A stretch of DNA of 52,232 bases from an uncultured bacterium. GTDB lineage: Bacteria; Actinomycetota; Coriobacteriia; Coriobacteriales; Atopobiaceae. Below the pieces are notes generated by a model. It worked only from the letters and a program-made list of their open reading frames with translations, was not told the origin of the DNA and ran no database searches. Both the position numbers and the translations under genes were made by a program. The stretch's first letter is position 1. Each line of letters starts with the position of its first letter. The stretch is taken from contig CAJMNO010000016.1 of NCBI GenBank assembly GCA_905214865.1, forward strand, positions 1-52,232. Reading direction: 5' to 3'. This document shows, piece after piece, positions 34,128 through 42,525 of the stretch.

Positions 34128-34859
34128 CTACCACTGGTTGTACGAGCCAAACGCCGTGCCCGAGGTCCCGGGCAGGAACCCGTGGTCCGCGGACTTCTCC
34201 CCATCGCGCAGGCAGCGTGCGTTGATCATGGGCTCCATCCACGGGTGCGGCAGCGTGCCCACCGGCTCCACGTCCAGGTAGTGCTTGCAAAACGCGTTCA
34301 CCGCGCGGGTGCCGCAGCCAAACTCGTGCTCGCGCTCCATGCCTGCCCCGTACGAGAGGTGCACGTGCCCGTACACCATGAGTGCGGGCTTCCAGCGCTC
34401 GACCAGCTCGCCCAGGCACTCGAACCCGCGATGCACGTGGTCGGGCAGGTCTCCCACGCCCGCTGCGGGACTGTGGGTCAAAAGCACGTCGAACCCGCCC
34501 GCCCGCCGGATCCTGGGCGTCAGGCGTCGGATGCGCCGGCGCATCTCCTTCTCGGTGTACTCAAAGGGCGCGTCCTTGTACCGCATGGAGCCGCCCAGCC
34601 CCAGGATGCGCAGGCCGCGGTACACGTACAGGCCGCCGTCCACGTCGATGCAGCCCCCGGGAGGGTTCTGCAGGTACGCCGTGTCATGGTTGCCGTGCAC
34701 GTAGAACAGCGGCTTGTTGGTCATGGTGACCAGGAACTCCAGGTAGTCCGCGTCCAGGTCCCCCGCGGAGAGGATCAGGTCCACGTCCCCCACGCGCCCC
34801 GGGGTGTAGTAGTCCCACAGGGCCTTGTCCTCCACGTCCGAGACGACGAGCGCCCTCAT
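34128..34859 (-). CDS. metallophosphoesterase
   Basis: A 243-aa calcineurin-fold phosphoesterase. Metal-binding motifs are in order: SDVED (first motif, with Glu where most families have His), GDLDADY, YVHGNHD, THSPAAG and YGHVH. The sequence follows a widespread Gram-positive family with the GLRILGLGGSMRYKDAPFEY segment; the substrate is unknown, possibly a nucleotide or cyclic nucleotide. Its ATG overlaps the stop of the upstream ParB/BMP gene (ATGA), so the two products are made together and probably act together. Confidence 0.88.
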   Translation of the reverse strand: MRALVVSDVEDKALWDYYTPGRVGDVDLILSAGDLDADYLEFLVTMTNKPLFYVHGNHDTAYLQNPPGGCIDVDGGLYVYRGLRILGLGGSMRYKDAPFEYTEKEMRRRIRRLTPRIRRAGGFDVLLTHSPAAGVGDLPDHVHRGFECLGELVERWKPALMVYGHVHLSYGAGMEREHEFGCGTRAVNAFCKHYLDVEPVGTLPHPWMEPMINARCLRDGEKSADHGFLPGTSGTAFGSYNQW

Positions 34860-36889
34860 CGGCCGATGACCCCGCTCACCCGCACGGCCTCGCGCGCGGC
34901 GGGGGTGAGCTCGTCCGCCCGGGGCAGCGAGCCCACGACGTTGTCGTTGAGCCAATCCATCTGCACGATCTCCTCGCTCGACAGGCAGGGGCTGCCGGGT
35001 CCCTTGATGACCTCGCCCCCCTGGCGGCGCACCTCGCCGTAGAACGGTCCGCTGGTCCCGGTGACGATGCCATTCCTCAGGACCTCGACCATCTTACGCG
35101 AGTAGTACGGCATCTCGGGGGAGATCGCGACGTCGATGACCCCGGCGGACATTCCGTACCAATAACTGACCGCCTGGACCTCGCTCGTCTTGGGGACGTC
35201 CTCCCAGGTGCCCTGGAGCAGGCTCTGCACGATCAGCTCGTAGTAGCGCCCCCAGTTCATGATGGGCAGCGCCAGGTTCTGCGCCACGCCGTCTCGCATG
35301 CGGTACAGGCCGTACTTGTTGTCGTCCGAGAGCGGCCGTGCGTAGTCGGCCCCCGAGAGCACGGTCACGCCCTCGTCCGCCAGCTCGCGCCGCCAGTCGC
35401 TCCCCTCCCGCGTGGCCCACTTGAGGTGCACCTCGGCCTTGGGGTCCACCAGCGCGGCGCCGATGGCGAAGGCGTTGATGTCCGCGATGGAGCCATAGAT
35501 GGGGTAGGCGGCGCGGTAGCCCACCTTGTGGTTCTCCGCCATGGACGCGGCGAGCGCCCCAAGCAGGAACTTGGCCTCGTACGTGCGGCCGCGGTACGAG
35601 CGCACGCTCTGGTGCGGCAGGTTGAGCGAGCAGTTGAGAAAGCACACCTCCGGGTGCTCGAGCGACGCCTTCAGGGTCGCGCCCATCTGCGTGGGCGAGG
35701 TGGTGAAGACGACCCTGGCGCCGGCGGAGACGGCGTCGGCTATGGCGGAGAGGACCCTCTCGTCGGTGTCGCAGCCCTCGTACTTGCTGGTGGCGACGTA
35801 GGGGGCGTAGTCGCGCTGCAGCTCCTGGCGGCCCACCTCGTGCGCCACGGCCCAGCGGGACGACGCCAGGGTGCCGCGGTAGAGGAAGGCGACCCGGAGC
35901 GGCTCCTCGCCCGCGCGCGGGCGGCGCGGGAACAGCGCGAACGGGCCTATGGTCACGCGCGGGGCCTGGTCCTGGGCCTGTGGGTCGGGGGCGCCCCCGC
36001 TGCCGGCGGGACGGGCCGCGGGCGGCGTGGCCTCGGCCCTCTCCTCCGCGGTGCCTGCCGCCTTGGCCTCGGCGGGCGTGGGCTCGTCGACCACGGCCAC
36101 CTTGTCGTCCTCGGTGGACAGCACCAGCTCGGACCAGATCTTGCCGATCCGCTGCGACAGCAGCTGGGCGGGCGTGCTGATGAGAGGCTCCCCGCCGTAG
36201 ATGGAGAGGTACACCAGCAGCGCGTCGGCGGGCGTGATGTCCAGGTGGCTGCCGCCCTGCTGCCGGTACACGGTGGTGAAGTACTGGCAGTCGGCCCGCA
36301 GGCGGTCGACGGCGGCCTCGTCCCAGGGCTGCGAGAGGTCGCGGCCGTAGTAGGCGGCGAGACGGCGGTACGAGCCCTCGCGCGTGAAGTCCACGTCGTA
36401 GATGGGGACGGCGCGCCAGAACTCCAGGAACTCGCCGTACAGGCGCGACTCGCGGCCGTCCCAGTGGCTGGGGAGCAGGCGGATCACGTCAGCCTGGATC
36501 GTGGGCGAGTCCACGTACTTGAGCACCGAGACGCGCTTGTTGCCCTCCTGCACGTAGAAGCGGTGCATGAACTCGAAGACCTTGACCGGGTCGCGGAAGC
36601 CCTCGCTCACCTGGATGGAGTACAGCCGCGACCACTTGGAGGCGAACTCGGTGTTGTCGTCCAGGAGCGGCATGAAGTTGCGCGAGAAGGCGTTGCGGCG
36701 GGCGTTGGTCTTGGTGCCAACGACCAGGTCGAGCGGAACCTCCATGATGCCCAGCGCCTCTCGCCCCGAGACGTCTGCCATCGAGATCATCTCGTCCAGC
36801 GCGTGCAGGTACGGCGAGTGGCTTGCGGCCACCGCCTCGTGACGGTCCCTCTCGCCCAACCGGTGGGCCCTGCGATAGGCTTCGCTCAT
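34856..36889 (-). CDS. ParB-like / BMP-family fusion protein
   Basis: A 677-aa protein. Residues about 35-120 resemble a ParB/Srx-like domain (IMEVPLDLVVGTKTNARRNAF ... QEGNKRVSVLKY). A helical region and a Pro/Ala/Glu linker (about 255-310) follow. Residues about 325-610 are a BMP/Med-type periplasmic-binding fold (LRVAFLYRGTLASSRW, GARVVFTTSPTQMGATLKA, YEAKFLLGALAASMAENHKVGY). BMP proteins normally bind nucleosides outside the cell, but this one has no signal peptide or lipobox, so it should be cytoplasmic. GGGAGGCGG precedes ATG 36889. It is coupled to a phosphoesterase; nucleoside or nucleotide sensing is an inference. Confidence 0.8.
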   Translation of the reverse strand: MSEAYRRAHRLGERDRHEAVAASHSPYLHALDEMISMADVSGREALGIMEVPLDLVVGTKTNARRNAFSRNFMPLLDDNTEFASKWSRLYSIQVSEGFRDPVKVFEFMHRFYVQEGNKRVSVLKYVDSPTIQADVIRLLPSHWDGRESRLYGEFLEFWRAVPIYDVDFTREGSYRRLAAYYGRDLSQPWDEAAVDRLRADCQYFTTVYRQQGGSHLDITPADALLVYLSIYGGEPLISTPAQLLSQRIGKIWSELVLSTEDDKVAVVDEPTPAEAKAAGTAEERAEATPPAARPAGSGGAPDPQAQDQAPRVTIGPFALFPRRPRAGEEPLRVAFLYRGTLASSRWAVAHEVGRQELQRDYAPYVATSKYEGCDTDERVLSAIADAVSAGARVVFTTSPTQMGATLKASLEHPEVCFLNCSLNLPHQSVRSYRGRTYEAKFLLGALAASMAENHKVGYRAAYPIYGSIADINAFAIGAALVDPKAEVHLKWATREGSDWRRELADEGVTVLSGADYARPLSDDNKYGLYRMRDGVAQNLALPIMNWGRYYELIVQSLLQGTWEDVPKTSEVQAVSYWYGMSAGVIDVAISPEMPYYSRKMVEVLRNGIVTGTSGPFYGEVRRQGGEVIKGPGSPCLSSEEIVQMDWLNDNVVGSLPRADELTPAAREAVRVSGVIGR

Positions 36890-36973
36890 GGTGCGGCCGC
36901 CTCCCGTCATCTTGTTCAGACAACTATAGGATACGGCAACCGACCTGCGGGCATGGGTGAGAAGCGCGCGGGG

Positions 36974-37852
36974 CTACAGCATGCGGGCGAAGGCGCAGGC
37001 GGCGGCGTTGTGCGCGTCATAGGCCACCACCATGTTGCCGCCCGAGAGGTCGCACCCCACCAGGGGCACGCGCACCACCTGGTCGGGGACCTGCTCCTCG
37101 GGCATGCCCACGTCGAGCGCACCGAGCGAGAGGTAGCGTCCCGTGCTCACCAGCAGCACCATCTGCGCGTGGGATTCGGCGTAGGTCATCTGGCGCGCGT
37201 CGCAGCCCACCGAGGCCAGGTAGCGCGCCATGGTGTGGTAGCCGTGCGCCTCGCTCCCCGTGTAGAGCACGACGGGATGGCCGACCAGGTCGCCCGGCGC
37301 GCAGGACGCCCGACGCGAGAACGGCGTCCCCGCACCCGCCAGCACGCAGTAGCGCAGGCGGCGGAACAGCCGCACGGGCGCGTCGGGGGTGGGGTGCGCC
37401 CGCTCCTCCAGGCTGACCACCGCGTCCTGCCTGCCGCGGCGGACCTCGTCGCAGGGGTCGGCACCGTCGGGGACCTCCCTAAAGGCGAGCTCGGTCTGCG
37501 GGTGCTCGCGCGCCATGCGGGCAACCGCCGGCGCCATGACCGCAAGCGGTGTCGTCGCGAGGTATCCCACGCGCAGCAGCGCCGACGATCCGTCGCGCAG
37601 CCCCCGCATCTGGCGCAGGGTCTCGTCCCTCTGGCGCAGCATCTCCTCGCAGCGGGCGAGGAGGACCTCGCCCTCGCGCGTGGGGACCACCACGCCGTCG
37701 CGACGCTCCACGAGCGAGAGGCCAAGCTCCCTCTCCAATGCAGCGATGCGCTTGCTCAGCGCCGACTGCGATATGAACAGGCCCTCCGCCGCGCGCGTGT
37801 AGCTTCCCTGCCTGCACAGGAGGACGAAGGATTCCATGGAAGAGAGGTCCAT
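36974..37852 (-). CDS. LysR family transcriptional regulator
   Basis: A 292-aa protein. The N-terminal winged helix-turn-helix lies at about 5-62 (SFVLLCRQGSYTRAAEGLFISQSALSKRIAALERELGLSLVER). The C-terminal effector domain begins about 90 (SALLRVGYLATTPLAVMAPAV). It is divergent from the SDR gene, the classic LysR arrangement, with two LysR-like sites in the gap. ATG at 37852 is chosen by the family's usual N-terminus; ATG at 37861 and GTG at 37873 are possible. The effector is unknown. Confidence 0.88.
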   Translation of the reverse strand: MDLSSMESFVLLCRQGSYTRAAEGLFISQSALSKRIAALERELGLSLVERRDGVVVPTREGEVLLARCEEMLRQRDETLRQMRGLRDGSSALLRVGYLATTPLAVMAPAVARMAREHPQTELAFREVPDGADPCDEVRRGRQDAVVSLEERAHPTPDAPVRLFRRLRYCVLAGAGTPFSRRASCAPGDLVGHPVVLYTGSEAHGYHTMARYLASVGCDARQMTYAESHAQMVLLVSTGRYLSLGALDVGMPEEQVPDQVVRVPLVGCDLSGGNMVVAYDAHNAAACAFARML

Positions 37853-37866
37853 GCCAGGCATTTCCA

Positions 37867-37920
37867 ATCCCACGGGGAATGTAGTGGCTCTGATTATATG
37901 GCTCTATTCCATCGGGGAAT
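37867..37920. promoter_or_regulatory. two LysR-type dyads
   Basis: ATCCCACGGGGAAT (37867-37880) and ATTCCATCGGGGAAT (37906-37920) both have the ATnCC...GGGAAT dyad with T-N11-A spacing. They lie about 40 bp apart between the divergent LysR and SDR genes. Confidence 0.5.
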
Positions 37921-38053
37921 GCAAAGGGGGCTTGCGCGGGAGGAGAACGGCGCGACCCCGTGCCCGGCGGCAGATAGCGTTGGCGTGGGAGTCGTCGGTG
38001 GCGCGCCCGATGGCGCGGACGCGTGCGCCGACGCAAGAGAGATGGAGGTTCGC

Positions 38054-38803
38054 ATGTTCCAGATCAGTGGCAAGACCGCCGTCGTGACCGGCGGGACCTC
38101 GGGCATTGGGCTCGCGTGCGCGCGGGCGCTCCTGGAGAAGGGCGCCAGGGTCGTTGTGGCAGGGCGCAACCCCGAGCGCGGGGCAAAGGCGGTGGAGGGC
38201 CTGAGGGAGGCCTCGCCCGACGTCGCCTTCTGCAAGACGGACACGTCCGACGAGCAGAGCGTGAGGGCACTGGTGGACTTTGCCGTTGAGCGGTTTGGAT
38301 CGCTCGACATCATGGTGAACAACGCGGGCACCGGCACCATGGCGACGGTGGACCAGATGACCGGCGAGGAGTGGCGCAAGGTCGTGGACATCAACCTCAC
38401 CGGCGTGTTCTACGGCATGAAGTACGCCGCCATCCAGATGAAGAAGCAGGGCCACGGCGGGTCCATCGTGAGCACCTCGTCCATTGAGGCGGCCATCGGC
38501 GACCCGCTCATCCCCTCGTACTGCGCCGCAAAGGGAGGCGTGAACGCGCTCACCAGGTCGGCCGCGCTCGCGCTGGCCAAGGACGGCATCCGCGTGAGCA
38601 CGGTCAACCCCGGCTACGTGGACACGCCGCTGGTGAGCCCCGAGCTCATCGGGCAGGAGCGCCACGACGAGCTGCTGGCCATGCACCCGCTCGGACGCTT
38701 CGCAAAGCCCGAGGAGATCGCACACGCCGTGGTCTTCCTGGTCGAGAACGAGTTCGTGACGGGCACCAGCGTCTACGTGGATGGCGGGTACACGGCGCAT
38801 TAG
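38054..38803 (+). CDS. short-chain dehydrogenase/reductase (SDR)
   Basis: A 249-aa classical SDR. The cofactor motif is TGGTSGIG (12-19), NNAG is near 89, the catalytic Ser lies in IVSTSSIE (about 142) and the Tyr/Lys pair in SYCAAK (about 156/160). The C-terminal GTSVYVDGGY is typical of NAD(P)-dependent 3-oxoacyl or sugar-alcohol dehydrogenases. Arg38 (AGRNPERG) after the second strand suggests NADP preference. GATGGAGG precedes ATG 38054. It is probably controlled by the divergent LysR protein. Confidence 0.92.
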   Translation: MFQISGKTAVVTGGTSGIGLACARALLEKGARVVVAGRNPERGAKAVEGLREASPDVAFCKTDTSDEQSVRALVDFAVERFGSLDIMVNNAGTGTMATVDQMTGEEWRKVVDINLTGVFYGMKYAAIQMKKQGHGGSIVSTSSIEAAIGDPLIPSYCAAKGGVNALTRSAALALAKDGIRVSTVNPGYVDTPLVSPELIGQERHDELLAMHPLGRFAKPEEIAHAVVFLVENEFVTGTSVYVDGGYTAH

Positions 38804-38835
38804 CCCCTGTCGGGGGAATCAGGCGAGGCGGACGT

Positions 38836-38875
38836 GGGCCCCGGGCGCGATGGCCGTGTGCCCGGGGCCCGTCTC
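38836..38875 (+). terminator. terminator of the SDR gene
   Basis: A perfect 11-bp stem GGGCCCCGGGC/GCCCGGGGCCC with a 13-base loop is followed by GTCTCCTCTC. Confidence 0.8.
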
Positions 38876-38897
38876 CTCTCCTACTCGGCACTGCGCT

Positions 38898-39065
38898 GTA
38901 GTACGTTTCTATTCTGGCGCTTCCATCGCGAAGAACCAGCACTTCTGCGGAAGCACGAACCTCGTGGGTTGTAACAGGACGGCTTGTGGCAGCTCTAACA
39001 CGAGCACGGGCTACGCCGTCATCAACACCAACGACATGCCTGGCTACCTCGCGGCCTCCTCCTAG
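38898..39065 (+). pseudogene. Cys-containing short frame, possible gene remnant or peptide
   Basis: The plus-strand frame reads VRFYSGASIAKNQHFCGSTN then LVGCNRTACGSSNTSTGYA and VINTNDMPGYLAASS before a TAG at 39063-39065. Cysteines are spaced C-x7-C-x4-C. Composition (Asn, Ser, Thr, Cys, few charged residues) differs from surrounding genes and codon use is relaxed. No ATG/GTG/TTG start with a ribosome binding site lies between the SDR terminator and this stretch, so it is more likely the 3' end of a decayed gene than an intact peptide precursor. Confidence 0.35.
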
Positions 39066-39090
39066 CGACCTGCAATTCTTTAGGACGGCC

Positions 39091-39492
39091 TCACATCGCC
39101 AGGAATTCTCCCGGCGCCATGATGCGCGGCGGCTCCACGCCCGACTCGAGCAGGTCCTTGTCGCCCGTGAGCAGCACATCGGCACCAGCCGAAACGGCGG
39201 CGCGCAACACGGGTCTGTCCTTGGGGTCGCGCACCTCTGACTCCCCGTCGAGGTCCTCGTCGGGCGTGAGGACTATCTCCACGGCGCTCGCCATCCCCGC
39301 CAGGAACGCGTCCAGCGTGGCCTGTCTGCGTGGGAACTTACGGGCGTACACGCTCCTGAGCTCGTCGACGACGTAATCGCTCACGATGGCGTCGTTGGGG
39401 GCCGCGACCGCCCTGTCATAGGCACGAGCGGCCACACCCGACGGAAAGAGCGAGGCGGAGAAAAGGACGTTGGTATCCACGAAGACGCGCAT
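39091..39492 (-). CDS. PIN-domain toxin (VapC/COG1569-like)
   Basis: A 133-aa PIN-domain ribonuclease. Acidic metal ligands are recognisable: Asp5 in VFVDTN, Glu about 44 in VVDELRS, Asp in RDPKDRPVL (about 90-95) and TGDKDLLES (about 110). VapC-like toxins cut RNA, often tRNA. The start lies one base past the antitoxin stop (TAG-C-ATG), giving antitoxin-first translational coupling. The sequence looks intact. Confidence 0.88.
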   Translation of the reverse strand: MRVFVDTNVLFSASLFPSGVAARAYDRAVAAPNDAIVSDYVVDELRSVYARKFPRRQATLDAFLAGMASAVEIVLTPDEDLDGESEVRDPKDRPVLRAAVSAGADVLLTGDKDLLESGVEPPRIMAPGEFLAM

Positions 39493-39493
39493 G

Positions 39494-39757
39494 CTAGCCC
39501 TCCCGGCGCATCTGGGCGATGACGGCATCGGCGTCCTCCTCGGACATGATGCCTGCGCGCTCTGCCTCGCCGGCCATGTCCTCCTGAAGCAGCCTCATGG
39601 CGTAGACGGCGGCGTTCACGACGCGCACGGTGCTGCCGTCCACGATGAACGTGACCTTGTCACCTGACTGCACCCCGAGCACCTCGCGTACTTCCTTGGG
39701 AATGGTGACCTGGCCCTTGGACATGACCTTGGCGTTGTCGGCGAACGTAGTCTGCAT
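39494..39757 (-). CDS. AbrB/MazE-type antitoxin
   Basis: An 87-aa protein with an N-terminal swapped-hairpin AbrB domain (MSKGQVTIPKEVREVLGVQSGDKVTFIVDG, about 12-42) that binds DNA and the operon promoter, and an acidic helical C-terminus that would wrap and inhibit the PIN toxin. A perfect AGGAGG precedes ATG 39757. The pair forms a typical type II toxin-antitoxin module; regulation is probably by the antitoxin on the AT-rich stretch at 39770-39825. Confidence 0.9.
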   Translation of the reverse strand: MQTTFADNAKVMSKGQVTIPKEVREVLGVQSGDKVTFIVDGSTVRVVNAAVYAMRLLQEDMAGEAERAGIMSEEDADAVIAQMRREG

Positions 39758-39857
39758 GGCTTCCTCCTATTAGCAGGGAAAGTAGGGATTGCTTGGAGGT
39801 ATTGTACCCATACGTATTGTCTAGGTCGGTGAGGAGAGCTTTCGGCGAGGGGCCGGG

Positions 39858-40778
39858 CTACGCGGCGGAGAGCGCCTTAGCCACGGCGATGAGGAGGATG
39901 CCGGCGGCCACGACGGCGACCCCGGCGATGCGCCAGCCGTCCACGCGGACGCAGGGCGCCTCGAGCAGGCCGAGGCTGTCGACCGCCATGCCGCCCGCGA
40001 GCTGGCCGAGCATCCCGCACGACATCATCATGCCCACGCCGATGACCGGCGTGGCGACCACGTTGGCCACGGTGTAGGCGATCCCGTACAGGCCGCCGAT
40101 CATCTTCCAGGGAGCGGTGCCGCGCACGGGGCGCAGCCTCCCCCGCTGGGTGACGAGCACCACCACGAGCAGGGCGGCGCTGCCCACGACGAAGTTGACC
40201 AGGCTGGCGCCGAACACGCCCACCGCGCCGGCGAGGGTAGCGTTGATCGGCGACTGAATCGAGCTGAGCACGCCCGCGGCGAAGGCGACCCCCGCGTAGC
40301 GGCCGAGGCGGCCTGACTCGCCGTCGACGGCTCCGGCATCGCGCCTCCCCACGTACACGAGGGCTATGCCCACGACCACGACCGCGCAACCCGCGATGCG
40401 GAGCGAGCCCACGGCGATCGAGCTCGTGCCCAGGAGCCCCAGCTGGTCCACGACCATGCCCATGAGGAGCTGGCCCAGCATGAACATGGTGAGCTCGAGG
40501 GCGACCCCCAAGACCGGCGTGGCGACGACGGTGAGGCACACGCTCGACACCCCGGCGAGGCCGCCGAGCAGCTCCCAGGCGGGGACGGTCCCCAGGCGCG
40601 AGAGCGCGGGCCAGCCGCCGGTCAGCAGCACCACCACGGCGAGGACGACCATGTCGAGGACGAAGCACGTGAGCGTGGTCTGGAGCGGGCCGATCTTCCG
40701 CGACAGGGCGGCGTTGGTGGGCACCTGGACGGACAGGCCGAGCCCACCCAGGATCGTCAGCAGGATTGAGGGAAGCAC
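39858..40778 (-). CDS. DMT family transporter (YdcZ/DUF606 type)
   Basis: A 306-aa membrane protein with about ten hydrophobic helices in two homologous halves, each carrying the family pattern of a small-residue helix and VATPVxGVxxxxxxxMLGQLxxGMxVDxLGLL (about 85-118 and 235-270). The substrate is unknown. The start is GTG at 40778, with only a weak GGTGA site upstream; no ATG is available near the family start. It lies 93 bases downstream of the GNAT gene on the same strand. Confidence 0.85.
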   Translation of the reverse strand: MLPSILLTILGGLGLSVQVPTNAALSRKIGPLQTTLTCFVLDMVVLAVVVLLTGGWPALSRLGTVPAWELLGGLAGVSSVCLTVVATPVLGVALELTMFMLGQLLMGMVVDQLGLLGTSSIAVGSLRIAGCAVVVVGIALVYVGRRDAGAVDGESGRLGRYAGVAFAAGVLSSIQSPINATLAGAVGVFGASLVNFVVGSAALLVVVLVTQRGRLRPVRGTAPWKMIGGLYGIAYTVANVVATPVIGVGMMMSCGMLGQLAGGMAVDSLGLLEAPCVRVDGWRIAGVAVVAAGILLIAVAKALSAA

Positions 40779-40871
40779 GTTTATGTCACCAGGCAGGGGT
40801 CGGGGGTTGGACGGAATTGGGCCGCGCCTCTCGCCTGGCGGCGGACAGCCGACCCAAGGTGCGGAGACGGG

Positions 40872-41339
40872 CTAGAGCACGGTCTCCATGCAGGTCTTGA
40901 GGGGGTGCATGCCCATGCGCTCGTAGAACGCGCGGGCGCCGGGGTTGAGCTCCCACACGTTGAGCGTGACGTCGTGGCAGCCGCTCTGGCGGGCGTAGGC
41001 GACGACGTGGTCAAACAGCGCGCGACCGACGCCCATGCCGCGGGTGGACTCGTCCACGCAGAGGTCATCGATGTAGAGCGTCTTGACGTCGGTGCGGATG
41101 GGGTCGCCCACGATCTGCTGGTGCACGCAGAAGGCGTAGCCCAGGACCTCGCCCGCGTCGCCGGCGGCGACGAAGATGGGGCGCGAGTCGTCGCCCACCA
41201 TCGCGGCGAGCTGGTCGTCCGTGTACTTGCGGCCCAGGTCAAACAGGTCGGGTCGGCCGTCGTGGTGAATTCGGTTGACCTCGGTGAGCAGCTTGTCGAT
41301 CCCGGGGATGTCGCCCCTCTGGGCGCGGCGGATCTGCAT
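40872..41339 (-). CDS. GNAT family N-acetyltransferase
   Basis: A 155-aa acetyltransferase. The acetyl-CoA loop is RGMGVGRAL (about 116-124), preceded by the TLYIDDLCVDE strand, and followed by NVWELNPGARAFYERMGM. The acceptor substrate cannot be told. ATG at 41339 is decided by GAGAGGAGACGCC upstream. The DMT gene follows, so a two-gene operon is likely. Confidence 0.9.
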   Translation of the reverse strand: MQIRRAQRGDIPGIDKLLTEVNRIHHDGRPDLFDLGRKYTDDQLAAMVGDDSRPIFVAAGDAGEVLGYAFCVHQQIVGDPIRTDVKTLYIDDLCVDESTRGMGVGRALFDHVVAYARQSGCHDVTLNVWELNPGARAFYERMGMHPLKTCMETVL

Positions 41340-41656
41340 GGCGTCTCCTCTCATGAAAAAGGCGCCCGGCACCCCGAGGGGACACCGAACGCACTCGACA
41401 TCTTATCCGGCCATTGCCGACTACGGCCGGCGACCTCCGATGAACGTGGAACCTATGCCGTTGGCGCCCGACGAGGGACTCGCCGGAGCATTGCTACCGT
41501 AGCAGCGACACGGTTGGGGGTCAACTGTCGGAGCGGGCGCTGTGGCGCCGTGGAATCGCGCGCGCAGGCAGGCGGCAGCCGGCTTGCATCCCAAGTGTGC
41601 TGGGGAATCGCGAGCCGCAGCAGATGGGCGAGACCTCACGAGAGGTGGACGAGCGG
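41340..41656. other. non-coding stretch upstream of the GNAT gene
   Basis: No gene or repeat is supported. It should hold the GNAT promoter, but I cannot point to a clear -35/-10 pair. Confidence 0.4.
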
Positions 41657-41855
41657 AGATGCTTAATCTTCCCCGGCCTCGTGCGGATCCGACCACGTCG
41701 TGCTTAATCTTCCCCGGACTCGTGCGGATTTTCGCCGATCAACTGCCCACGAGGGCTAGCAAGATTAAGCATTTGGCTCGGAAATCCGCACGAGGCCTAG
41801 CGATGCTAAGCATCCGGTTCTTGAATCCGCACGAGGCCTAGGGGCATTAAGCATC
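41657..41855. repeat. R3 array c (2+3 units)
   Basis: Two forward units (41659-41690 and 41700-41732; TGCTTAATCTTCCCCGG then CTCGTGCGGAT) are followed by three reverse units (41745-41773, 41782-41815, 41826-41855; ATCCGCACGAGGCCTAG then TTAAGCAT or CTAAGCAT). Forward and reverse units are near-complementary, so the array can fold on itself. It lies between divergent GNAT and LytTR genes. Confidence 0.85.
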
Positions 41856-41877
41856 GTGGCCCGTGGCATCCCCGGGG

Positions 41878-41905
41878 ACTGCCACAGGTCGCGTTTCCTC
41901 AGCAG
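41878..41905. repeat. R1 single reverse unit
   Basis: GACTGCCACAGGTCGCG then TTTCCTCAGCAG is a solitary R1 unit of the CTGTGG sub-type, right after R3 array c and before the LytTR gene. Confidence 0.7.
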
Positions 41906-42042
41906 GTGGCCGCGGCGGTGGAGCCGGAGGCGGCCCCATGTCCCATGCGACTCGGGCCCGACCTTTCGCAACTCGGTGGGTTGCTGGTCTCCCCCGCCCG
42001 TGCCTCGTCTACCTTCGAACCAGCAGAGGGAGGGGGCTCCAG

Positions 42043-42498
42043 ATGATGGTGAGGCTCATTCAGCGCGAGGTTCAGCGCGGCATCGAGGTGACGGTGCTGA
42101 ACGCCCCCGGAGACCAGCGGGCGGAGCGCCTCGCCGACAGGCTGAGGACCGCCGACAGCAAGATCACCGCTTACGTCAGCCAGACGGGCACCGAGCGCCG
42201 CGTGGTCCCTCTCGCCAGCGTTGCGAGCATCCGCTCCGACGGTGACCATACGCTCGTCCGACTGGTCGACGGAACGGCGCTCCACAGCCCATCGCGGCTG
42301 TTCGAGCTCGAGGCGACGCTGCGGCAGACGGAGTTCGTGCGCACCTCGCGACAGGAGGTCGTGAACCTGGACAACGTCCAGCCCATCAGGCCGGAGTTTG
42401 GCAGCAGGCTGGTGCTTGGGCTTAGGGGCGGGGGCGAGGCGGTCGTCTCGCGCAGCTACGCGCCGCAGGTGAAGTCGAGGATTGGGATCGTTGGGTAG
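42043..42498 (+). CDS. LytTR family DNA-binding regulator
   Basis: A 151-aa protein with a LytTR DNA-binding domain at about 50-148 (VVPLASVASIRSDGDHTLVRL, FELEATLRQTEFVRTSRQEVVNLDNVQPI, LGLRGGGEAVVSRSYAPQVKSRIG). It lacks a receiver domain. Such stand-alone LytTR proteins are typically encoded with a DUF3021 membrane protein that restrains them, as here 27 bases downstream. ATG at 42043 follows GAGGGAGGGGG; a second ATG is adjacent at 42046. Confidence 0.9.
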   Translation: MMVRLIQREVQRGIEVTVLNAPGDQRAERLADRLRTADSKITAYVSQTGTERRVVPLASVASIRSDGDHTLVRLVDGTALHSPSRLFELEATLRQTEFVRTSRQEVVNLDNVQPIRPEFGSRLVLGLRGGGEAVVSRSYAPQVKSRIGIVG

Positions 42499-42525
42499 GG
42501 AAGCCGGCGGACGAGGGGAGACACG

